From positions 782,501 through 846,500 of the forward strand of contig NZ_CP009122.1 of assembly GCF_000803645.1 (NCBI RefSeq): a stretch of DNA of 64,000 bases, written 5' to 3'. The notes under the pieces were generated by a model. The model was given only the letters and a program-made list of their open reading frames with translations, was not told the origin of the DNA and searched no databases. Positions 57,822 through 64,000 of the stretch are shown here, piece after piece; the stretch's first letter is position 1; the number at the start of each line of letters is the position of its first letter. A program made the translations under genes and the position numbers. The stretch is from Sphingopyxis fribergensis (GTDB lineage Bacteria; Pseudomonadota; Alphaproteobacteria; Sphingomonadales; Sphingomonadaceae).

Positions 57822-58826
57822 ATGACCCGTGCGACAATCAAGGATGTGTCGCGCGTTGCGGGCGTGTCGATCAAGACCGTGTCGCGCGTGCTCAACAAGG
57901 AACGCTATGTCAGCGACGACATGCGGCAAAAGGTCGAGGAAGCGGTCGCGCGCCTCAATTATCACCCCAGCCAGGCGGCGCGTACGCTCGCTGGAAAACG
58001 CTCGTTTCAGATCGGGCTGATCCACGACAATCCCAGCCCCTATTATATCTTCAACATGCAAGCCGGCGTCGGGCAGCGGTGCCGCGAGGCCGACTTTCGA
58101 ATGATCGTCCAGCCGTGCGACATCAACTCGCCCGGCCTTGTCGACGACATCGGCGCGCTGATCGATCAGGCGCAGCTCGACGGCATCATCATGACCCCGC
58201 CGGTAACCGATGTCGGCACCGCGCTTGCCGAATTGTTCCGCCGCAAGATTCCCGTCGTGCGCGTCCAACCGGGCACCGATTTGACCGCAACCTCGGCGGT
58301 TTACATCGACAATGTGCAGGCGGCCGACGACATGACGGCCTATCTGATCTCGCTCGGACACCGCCGCATCGGCTTCGTCACCGGGCACGGCAATTATTTC
58401 GCCAGCGGCCAGCGATTGACCGGATACCGGCAGGCGCTTCAGCGTGCGGGCATCGGCTTCGACGCCGCGCTGGTCTTTCCGGGGCAGTTTGATTTCCAGT
58501 CGGGGACCGCTGCGGCCGAGGCGCTGCTGGCGCTCGACCAGCCGCCGACCGCGATTTTCGCGAGCAGCGACGATATGGCCGCGGGCGTGCTCGCCGCAGC
58601 GCACCGCATGGGCATTTCGGTGCCCGGACAACTCTCGGTCGCGGGCTTCGACGATACCGACCTTGCGCAGGTCGTGTGGCCCGCGCTCACCACGATCCAC
58701 CAGCCGATCCGCGACCTCGGCTACGCCGCCGCCGACCTGCTGCTCGAATTTGGCGAGACGATCGAGCGACGCCAGCTGCCGCACAAGCTGGTCGTGCGCG
58801 GTTCGACGGCAGCGCCGTCCAATTAA
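57822..58826 (+). CDS. LacI-family transcriptional regulator
   Basis: 334 residues from the ATG at 57822. The DNA-binding headpiece is complete: TIKDVSRVAGVSIKTVSRVLNKERYVSDDMRQKVEEAVARLNYHPSQAARTLAGKRS, including the hinge helix. The periplasmic-binding-like core follows: QIGLIHDNPSPYYIFNMQAGVGQRC, GIIMTPPVTD, SVYIDNVQAADDMTAYLISLGHRRIGFVTG and FASSDDMAAGVLAAAHRMGISVPGQLSVAGFDDTDLAQVVWPALTTIHQP. Typically sugar-responsive. Downstream, same-strand MFS transporter, aldo/keto reductase and flavin monooxygenase genes are its likely targets. Ligand unknown. Confidence 0.92.
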   Translation: MTRATIKDVSRVAGVSIKTVSRVLNKERYVSDDMRQKVEEAVARLNYHPSQAARTLAGKRSFQIGLIHDNPSPYYIFNMQAGVGQRCREADFRMIVQPCDINSPGLVDDIGALIDQAQLDGIIMTPPVTDVGTALAELFRRKIPVVRVQPGTDLTATSAVYIDNVQAADDMTAYLISLGHRRIGFVTGHGNYFASGQRLTGYRQALQRAGIGFDAALVFPGQFDFQSGTAAAEALLALDQPPTAIFASSDDMAAGVLAAAHRMGISVPGQLSVAGFDDTDLAQVVWPALTTIHQPIRDLGYAAADLLLEFGETIERRQLPHKLVVRGSTAAPSN

Positions 58827-58834
58827 ACCGCCGT

Positions 58835-58854
58835 GTCTCCGCGAAGGCGGAGAC
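58835..58854. repeat. REP-like hairpin after the LacI gene
   Basis: GTCTCCGC, loop GAAG, GCGGAGAC. It lies 9 nt after the LacI stop and is followed by a further GC-rich repeat to about 58915. Short sequences of this type are frequent between sphingomonad genes. It can act as a terminator or mRNA stabiliser for lacI. Confidence 0.65.
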
Positions 58855-58989
58855 CCATCGCCGGGTCGTTCAAACTTTCGCCGACCGGAGACAGGCCCCG
58901 GCCTACGCAGGGGCGCAGAAGAAAACTCTGTCCATTCACATATGACAACGCTATCTTATCCGCAGACATAAGGATTCGGGGAGAGACAT

Positions 58990-60240
58990 GTGGCGCAAAT
59001 TGCCGATAAACGCCGCTGGCTCGTCGTGGGACTCGTCTTCGTCGCGATCGTGCTCAACTATGTCGATCGCCAGATCCTCGCGCTGCTGAAACCGACGCTC
59101 CAGCTCGAATTCGACTGGACCGACCGCGATTACAGCCACATGGCGTCGGCCTTCCAGTTCGCCGCCGCGCTCGCTTTCCTCGGCACCGGCTGGTTCATCG
59201 ATCGCGTCGGGCTCCGCTGGGGTTTCGCGATCGGGGTCGGCGTGTGGAGCCTTGCGGGCATGGCGCATGCCTTCGCGACCACGGTGTCGGGTTTCGTTGC
59301 CTCGCGCGCGGTGCTCGGCGCTGCCGAGTCGATCGGCACCCCTGCCGCGGTGAAGACCGCAGCGACCTATTTCAACGCAAAGGAGCGCAGTTTCGTCCTC
59401 GGCCTTGGCGGCATCGCGCCGAACGTCGGCGCCATCCTGACGCCTTTGCTCATCCCGCTGATGGCGCTGATGTGGGGCTGGCAGGCGACCTTCCTGATCG
59501 CGGGCGGCCTCGGTCTCGTCTGGGTCGTCGTCTGGCTGATGGTGCGTATCCCCGAACAGCCGAACGCCGAGCGCGATGCCGCGGCGCCAAAGATCGCTTG
59601 GAGCAGCCTGCTGCGCGATCGCCGCCAGTGGGCGGTGATCCTCGGCAAGGCGCTGACCGATCAGGTCTGGTGGTTCCTGCTCTTCTTCATGCCCGACCTG
59701 TTCCACCGCCTCTTCGGGCTGACGCAGGGCACGCTCGGCCTGCCCGTCGCCTTCGTCTATTTCATGGCCGCGCTCGGCGGCATCACCGGCGGTTATCTAC
59801 CCTCCTATCTGATGGGTCGCCGCGGCTGGACCGTGAACGCCGCGCGCAAGACGACGATGCTCATCTACGCGCTGCTCATCCTGCCCGTGCCGCTGCTCGT
59901 CGGGGTCGACAGCGCATGGGTCGCGGCGATGATCCTCGGCCTCGCGCTCTTCGCGCACCAGGGTTTCTCGACCAATATCTTCGGGCTGACCACCGACGTC
60001 TTTCCGGCGCGTATCGTCGGCTCGGCGATCGGCATCGGCGCCTTCGCCGGAAACCTCTCGGGCATGGCGATGATCGAGTTCGCGGGTTGGTCGCTCGACA
60101 CGGGCAGGGGGTATCTGCCGATGATGCTCGTCTGCGCTGGCACCTATCTCGTCGCGCTCGCCGCGATCCACCTCATCCTGCCGCGCATCGTTGCGGTCGA
60201 TGAGGAGGAGGATGGCGAAGTGCAGGTGCTCGCGCATTGA
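58990..60240 (+). CDS. MFS transporter, anion:cation symporter (ACS) type
   Basis: 416 residues from the GTG at 58990, after GGGGAGAG. Twelve helices; VGLVFVAIVLNYVDRQILALLKPTLQLEF is the ACS/ExuT N-terminal pattern, followed by SHMASAFQFAAALAFLGTGWFIDRVGLRWGF, ESIGTPAAVKTAATYFNAKERSFVLGLGG and a second-half AHQGFSTNIFGLTTDVFPARIVGSAIGIGAFAGNLSGM. Members carry hexuronates, aldonates or other organic anions. Next to a LacI regulator, a sugar-acid cargo is plausible; this cannot be fixed by sequence. Confidence 0.88.
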   Translation: MAQIADKRRWLVVGLVFVAIVLNYVDRQILALLKPTLQLEFDWTDRDYSHMASAFQFAAALAFLGTGWFIDRVGLRWGFAIGVGVWSLAGMAHAFATTVSGFVASRAVLGAAESIGTPAAVKTAATYFNAKERSFVLGLGGIAPNVGAILTPLLIPLMALMWGWQATFLIAGGLGLVWVVVWLMVRIPEQPNAERDAAAPKIAWSSLLRDRRQWAVILGKALTDQVWWFLLFFMPDLFHRLFGLTQGTLGLPVAFVYFMAALGGITGGYLPSYLMGRRGWTVNAARKTTMLIYALLILPVPLLVGVDSAWVAAMILGLALFAHQGFSTNIFGLTTDVFPARIVGSAIGIGAFAGNLSGMAMIEFAGWSLDTGRGYLPMMLVCAGTYLVALAAIHLILPRIVAVDEEEDGEVQVLAH

Positions 60241-60261
60241 AGATGCAAAACCCCACCACCC

Positions 60262-60338
60262 GTCATTCCCGCGAAAGCGGGAACCCAGGGTGGGGTATGC
60301 TGAATTACGCTCTGGGTCCCCGCTTTCGCGGGGATGAC
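60262..60338. repeat. REP-like inverted repeat, 27-nt arms
   Basis: Arms 60262-60288 and 60312-60338 are complementary except at two positions. The left arm starts GTCATTCCCGC and contains an inner GCGAAAGCGGGA hairpin. Same design as the pair at 62389-62469, with mismatches at the same relative sites. It lies between the MFS and aldo/keto reductase genes. Confidence 0.8.
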
Positions 60339-60397
60339 GACAGAAGAGCCATCCAATCTGAAATCGTCCAACAAACCCGCTTCCCTCGACCTCACTT

Positions 60398-61318
60398 ATG
60401 GAGTATATGACAGCGATGTCAGATTTTCTTCCCGCTCTCGCCAATGTGACCTTCGCCGGTCATGAGGTTTCTCCCATCGCCTGGGGCATGTGGCGCTTCG
60501 CCGGTGCCGACCTCGCCAACGCGCGGGCGCGCATCGACGCCGCGTTCGAGGCTGGCGTCACGCTGTTCGACACCGCCGACATCTATGGCTGCGACACGCC
60601 CGGCGGTTTTGGTTCGGCCGAGGCCTTGCTCGGCGACGTATTCGCCGAGGCGCCCGGCCTTCGCGACAAGATGGTTTTAGCCACGAAGGGCGGCATCATC
60701 CTCGGCGTGCCCTATGACAGCAGCGCGCGCTATCTGACGTCGGCCATCGACATCTCGCTGAAACGCCTGCGCACCGATCATGTCGAGCTGTGGCAAATCC
60801 ACCGTCCCGACCTGCTCAGCCATCCGCAGGAAATCGCGCGCACGCTCGAGGAAGCACATCGCGCCGGCAAGATCGGCGCGATCGGCGTCTCCAACTTCAC
60901 GCCCGCGCAGACCGCGGCACTTGCCAAATTCCTGCCCGTCCCCGTGGTCAGCCACCAGAGCGAATTTTCGCCGCTCCATCTCGCACCGCTCTTCGACGGC
61001 ATCTTCGACCAGTCGATGGCCGAGGGCATGAGCTTCCTCGCCTGGTCGCCGCTCGGCGGCGGCCGGCTCGGCGATCCGGCCGACGAGCACACCCGCGCCG
61101 TCGCTGCGCTGCTCGATGCGAAGGCCGCCGAGTACGGCGTCTCGCGCGCCGCCGCGACCTACAGCTGGGTGATGGCGCATCCCGCGCGCCCGATCCCGAT
61201 CGTGGGGACCCAGAACCCCGACCGTATCAAGGAAATTCCGCAGGCATTCGCCCCGCGCTGGACGCGCGCCGAATGGTACGCGGTGCTGCAAACATCGATG
61301 GGGGAGAATCTGCCATGA
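60398..61318 (+). CDS. Aldo/keto reductase
   Basis: 306 residues from the ATG at 60398; ATGs at 60407 and 60416 are alternatives. The AKR TIM-barrel catalytic tetrad is present: Asp and Tyr in FDTADIYG (about 57-63), Lys in VLATKGGI (about 93) and His in LWQIHRPD (about 132). The cofactor-binding end is SWVMAHPARPIPIVGTQNPDRI. NADPH-dependent reduction of carbonyls is the family reaction; substrate unknown. Its stop overlaps the flavin monooxygenase start (ATGA), so the two are a coupled pair, following a REP-like element after the ACS transporter. Confidence 0.9.
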   Translation: MEYMTAMSDFLPALANVTFAGHEVSPIAWGMWRFAGADLANARARIDAAFEAGVTLFDTADIYGCDTPGGFGSAEALLGDVFAEAPGLRDKMVLATKGGIILGVPYDSSARYLTSAIDISLKRLRTDHVELWQIHRPDLLSHPQEIARTLEEAHRAGKIGAIGVSNFTPAQTAALAKFLPVPVVSHQSEFSPLHLAPLFDGIFDQSMAEGMSFLAWSPLGGGRLGDPADEHTRAVAALLDAKAAEYGVSRAAATYSWVMAHPARPIPIVGTQNPDRIKEIPQAFAPRWTRAEWYAVLQTSMGENLP

Positions 61319-62382
61319 CCGATCGCTCGTGCGAAGTCAGCTGGTTTTCGGCGCTCTGCGACGACGACTATGAATTTCTCGGCGTGCCCGACCCGATGCT
61401 CAAATCGAGCTGGGAACATTGCCGCGACATTGTTGTGCAGGCCGACACCCTGGGGTTCGACAATATCCTGCTGCCGTCGGGCTATGCGCTCGGCATCGAC
61501 ACCACCGCCTTCGCCGCGGCGATTGCGACGATGGTCAAGAATATCCGCCTGCTGATGGCGGTGCGCATCGGCGAAAGCTGGCCGCCGCAGCTCGCGCGCC
61601 AGATTGCGACGATCGACCGCATCCTCGGCGGCCGCCTGACCGTTAACATCATCTCCTCGGACATGCCTGGCGAGACGATGGACTCCGAACCGCGCTACCG
61701 CCGCACGGTCGAGGCGATGCATATCCTCAAGACGCTGCTCAATGGTCAGGCGCTCGACCATGACGGCGAGTTCTGGAAGCTGAAAGTCGAACCCGCGCGC
61801 ATCGGCACGGTGTCGGGCAAGGCGCCGCCGCTCTATTTCGGCGGGCTTTCTCCGGCTGCCCGCGACGCCGCCGCGAAGGGCTGCGACGTCTTCCTGATGT
61901 GGCCCGACCGCGAAGAGGTGGTGAAGGACATCATCGCCGACATGACCGCCCGCGCCGCCGCTTACGGCCGCACGCTCAAATTCGGCTACCGCGCCCACAT
62001 GATCGTGCGCGACACCGAGGCCGAAGCGCGCACCGCCGCCGACCGCCTGCTCTCCAAACTCGACGCCGCTAAGGGCGCCGAAATCAAGGCGAAGTCGCTC
62101 GATTCGCAATCGTTCGGCGTCAACGCACAGGTCGCCCTGCGCGAAGCGGCGTCCGACGACGGCTATGTCGAGGACAATCTGTGGACCGGCGTCGGCCGCG
62201 CCCGCTCGGGCTGCGGCGCCGCGATTGTCGGCGACCCCGACCAGGTGCTGGCGAAGCTGAACCGCTATCAGGACATGGGCATCGAGGCCTTCATCCTCTC
62301 GGGCTACCCGCACGCCGCCGAAGCCGACCTCTTCGCGCGCCATGTGCTGCCGAAGATGAAGCACGGACCGCTGGAGCTCTAA
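61315..62382 (+). CDS. LLM-class flavin monooxygenase (SsuD alkanesulfonate monooxygenase-like)
   Basis: 355 residues from the ATG at 61315. It resembles SsuD and its relatives in overall length and in SSWEHCRDIVVQADTLGFDNILLPSGYALGIDTTAF (about 30-65), RLLMAVRIGESWPPQLARQIATIDRILGGRLTVNIISSD (about 80-118), YRRTVEAMHILKTLL and PPLYFGGLSPAARDAAAKGCDVFLMW (about 164-190). FMNH2-dependent cleavage of C-S or related bonds is the likely reaction. An FMN reductase gene (ssuE) is not visible nearby. A role in organosulfur use would fit the nearby sulfatases, but other LLM substrates remain possible. Confidence 0.85.
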   Translation: MTDRSCEVSWFSALCDDDYEFLGVPDPMLKSSWEHCRDIVVQADTLGFDNILLPSGYALGIDTTAFAAAIATMVKNIRLLMAVRIGESWPPQLARQIATIDRILGGRLTVNIISSDMPGETMDSEPRYRRTVEAMHILKTLLNGQALDHDGEFWKLKVEPARIGTVSGKAPPLYFGGLSPAARDAAAKGCDVFLMWPDREEVVKDIIADMTARAAAYGRTLKFGYRAHMIVRDTEAEARTAADRLLSKLDAAKGAEIKAKSLDSQSFGVNAQVALREAASDDGYVEDNLWTGVGRARSGCGAAIVGDPDQVLAKLNRYQDMGIEAFILSGYPHAAEADLFARHVLPKMKHGPLEL

Positions 62383-62388
62383 ATCTTC

Positions 62389-62469
62389 GTCACCCCGGAC
62401 TTGATCCGGGGTCCACAAGGGCTAGCACCGCCCCAAGCGTCATGGATCCCGGATCAAGTCCGGGATGAC
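62389..62469. repeat. REP-like inverted repeat, 27-nt arms
   Basis: Arms 62389-62415 and 62443-62469 match with two mismatches, each starting GTCAYCCCG and ending GTCC/GGAT types. Same design as the element at 60262-60338. It lies between the convergent flavin monooxygenase and alcohol dehydrogenase genes and can serve as a terminator for both. Confidence 0.8.
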
Positions 62470-62577
62470 GATGGCTGGAAAGGATGCCCCGCCCCCACGT
62501 TTGAGACGTAGGAGAGAAGGGGACGGGGCACGCGGGCTTAAGCAGGGTACATATTGCCAGTCGATTAACCGAAAGTG

Positions 62578-63744
62578 TTATCCGGCCCAAACTGCGGCAT
62601 AAAGTGCCGCCATCTCTTCGGCATCGGGCACGCGCGGGTTGTTCGCGGGCGAGCCCGACGCCGCCGCCTGGGCGCACATCGTCGGAACCAGCGCGTCCCA
62701 GCGCGCTGCATCGATCCCCCACGCCGCCGGCCCCGGCACCTCGAGCTCGCGGTTGAGCGCCGCCAGTTCGTCGAGCAACCGCGCGACCGCCGCCTGATCG
62801 CCCTCGCGGTCGTCCGCCACCCCCATCGCGCGCGCACAATCGGCATAGCGATGCAGCGCCGCGGGCGCCGACCACGCCGTCACCGCGGGCAGCAGCATCG
62901 CGTTCGACAGCCCGTGTGGCACGTGGAAATGCGCGCCGATCGGCCGGCTCATCCCGTGGACCAGCGCGACCGAACTGTTCGAAAAGGCGATCCCCGCCTG
63001 CGTCGCCCCCAGCATCATCGCCTCGCGCGCCGCCGCGTCCATCGGGTCGCTGAACACGCGCCGCAAATTCGGCGCCAGCGCGCGCATCGCGAGCAAGGCC
63101 ATGCCGTCGCTGAACGGATTGGCGCGCTTCGATACATAGGCCTCGATCGCGTGCGTCAGTGAATCGATCCCCGTATCGGCGGTCAACCGCACCGGCTTGG
63201 TGAAGGTCAGTTCGTAATCGACGAGCGCCGCGACCGGCAGATAGGCGAGCCCCGGACACAGCATCTTCTCGTCGCTCGCTTCGTCGGTGATGATCGTGAA
63301 GCGCGTCGCCTCCGACCCCGTGCCTGCGGTCGTCGGGATCGCGATGATCGGCAGTCCCGGTTCGTCCTGCACATGCGGCGCCTTGTAATCGGCCATCGCG
63401 CCGCCGAATTTGCCGAGCAGCGCAATCGCCTTCGCGCTGTCGAGCGGGCTTCCGCCGCCGAAGCCGACGACGCAGTCGTGATCGCCTTCGAGGAGGAACG
63501 CCACCCCGGCATTGACCGACGCCACCGTCGGATCGGGCACCGTATCGGTGAACACCCGCGACGCGATCCCCGCCGCCGCCAGCCCATCGACCAGCTCTGC
63601 CACGCGCCCGCTGCTCACCAGCCAGCCATCGGTCACGATCAACGGCCGCGCCAGCCCCAGCGTCGCCAGCACCTCGGGTAGGTCTTTCGATGCCCCGCCG
63701 CCGATGCGCAGGATACGGGGCAGGGCGATACTCGCGATACTCAA
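62578..63744 (-). CDS. Iron-containing alcohol dehydrogenase
   Basis: 388 residues. Group III dehydrogenase features: VVGFGGGSPLDSAKAIALL (NAD-binding, about 93-111), AIPTTAGTGSEATRFTIIT (about 134-152), the metal ligands in TADTGIDSLTHAIEAYVS (about 190-207) and VALVHGMSRPIGAHFHVPHGLSNAMLLP (about 250-278). These enzymes oxidise primary alcohols or lactaldehyde-like substrates with NAD and iron or zinc. The start overlaps the preceding MFS transporter's stop (63741-63744), so the two are cotranscribed. Substrate unknown. Confidence 0.93.
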   Translation of the reverse strand: MSIASIALPRILRIGGGASKDLPEVLATLGLARPLIVTDGWLVSSGRVAELVDGLAAAGIASRVFTDTVPDPTVASVNAGVAFLLEGDHDCVVGFGGGSPLDSAKAIALLGKFGGAMADYKAPHVQDEPGLPIIAIPTTAGTGSEATRFTIITDEASDEKMLCPGLAYLPVAALVDYELTFTKPVRLTADTGIDSLTHAIEAYVSKRANPFSDGMALLAMRALAPNLRRVFSDPMDAAAREAMMLGATQAGIAFSNSSVALVHGMSRPIGAHFHVPHGLSNAMLLPAVTAWSAPAALHRYADCARAMGVADDREGDQAAVARLLDELAALNRELEVPGPAAWGIDAARWDALVPTMCAQAAASGSPANNPRVPDAEEMAALYAAVWAG

Positions 63745-64000
63745 CTCACCATCTCCTCGCGGATCGAGCTCCGCGCCAGCCAGAACAGTCCCGACGCCAC
63801 CGCGCCGAACAGGATGAAGATCATCAGCGACCAGCGCACGCCTTCCGCCGACCCTAGCCCCATCGGACCGCTCAGAAAATCGCTAACCGCCCCGACCCCC
63901 AGCGGCCCGAGGCCAAGCCCGATCAAATTGATGATGAACAGCAGCACCGCCGTCGCGGTCGCCCGCGTCTGCGGCCGCACCAGCCCCTGCACCGCGGCAT
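63741..64000 (-). CDS. MFS transporter, C-terminal part (runs off the right edge)
   Basis: About 86 residues of the C-terminus are visible: AAVQGLVRPQTRATATAVLLFIINLIGLGLGPLGVGAVSDFL, a further amphipathic stretch and a last helix (WSLMIFILFGAVASGLFWLA) ending in REEMVS. The VRPQTRATATAVLLFIINLIGLGLGPLGVG segment is common in sphingomonad spinster-type MFS proteins. The 5' part lies beyond 64000. The stop overlaps the alcohol dehydrogenase start. Confidence 0.75.
   Translation of the reverse strand, partial: AAVQGLVRPQTRATATAVLLFIINLIGLGLGPLGVGAVSDFLSGPMGLGSAEGVRWSLMIFILFGAVASGLFWLARSSIREEMVS

Noticed and set aside
55599..58784. Minus-strand open frame of more than 1000 codons across amidohydrolase, YeiH and LacI genes
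   Set aside because: It crosses three well-supported genes in the wrong frame and shows no domain or signal; a GC-bias shadow.
58936..58960. Possible LacI operator (TGACAACG half-site) before the ACS transporter
   Set aside because: Only one half-site is clear; the other half departs too much from symmetry to list it as a feature.
1..64000. tRNA, rRNA, CRISPR arrays, insertion sequences, prophage or toxin-antitoxin genes
   Set aside because: I looked for these on both strands and saw nothing that I could support; a tRNA scan and a mobile-element search would be needed to be certain.

Overview
The window is high-GC DNA, densely packed on both strands, with almost every gene in tight, often overlapping operons. 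It looks like a chromosomal segment of an alphaproteobacterium of the order Sphingomonadales (Sphingopyxis/Sphingomonas-like). Reasons: three large TonB-dependent receptors (TBDRs), many GTG/TTG starts, a DUF3649-PepSY-DUF3325 iron cassette, an FHS-type sugar transporter with a ROK regulator instead of SusC/SusD pairs, and REP-like palindromes between genes. The genus is inferred from gene content only. I saw no tRNA, rRNA, CRISPR array, insertion sequence or phage gene.

Layout. 0-2 kb: end of a DUF1989 gene, exonuclease III and two small hypothetical proteins. 2-7 kb: an iron-uptake block (DUF4198 protein, siderophore-type TBDR, DUF3649-PepSY-DUF3325 operon) with Fur-like palindromes before the TBDR and before the PepSY operon. 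7-13 kb: a TBDR divergent from an exported penicillin-acylase-family Ntn hydrolase. 13-23 kb: a minus-strand series LysR - dgcN - dgcA - dicarboxylate/amino-acid symporter - ampG - cytosolic serine hydrolase - PBP4-type carboxypeptidase, with a divergent N-acyl-D-amino-acid deacylase. Together this reads as D-glutamate and peptidoglycan-peptide salvage.

23-47 kb: an alpha-mannan or high-mannose N-glycan utilisation locus. It holds a ROK repressor, an MFS sugar porter, mannose-6-phosphate isomerase, an FHS sugar transporter, four GH92 alpha-mannosidases, a GH2 enzyme, a large TBDR, a GH43-like enzyme, a GH125 exo-alpha-1,6-mannosidase and a ROK sugar kinase. Inferred flow: the TBDR imports oligosaccharides, periplasmic GH92/GH125/GH2/GH43 enzymes trim them, the MFS proteins carry mannose inward, the ROK kinase phosphorylates it and ManA makes fructose-6-phosphate. 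No endo-acting mannanase (GH76) or endo-glycosidase (GH18/GH85) is visible here.

47-50.4 kb: a KefB/C-type antiporter and an SDR plus enoyl-CoA hydratase operon. 50.4-57.7 kb: a sulfatase module with two exported sulfatases, a lipoprotein-type formylglycine-generating enzyme (FGE), a TetR regulator, an amidohydrolase and a YeiH-family putative sulfate exporter. The same 17-bp dyad lies in front of both sulfatases, one copy being shared with the divergent TetR-FGE operon. 57.8-64 kb: LacI regulator, ACS-type MFS transporter, aldo/keto reductase, SsuD-like flavin monooxygenase, iron-containing alcohol dehydrogenase and the end of another MFS transporter, separated by REP-like inverted repeats.
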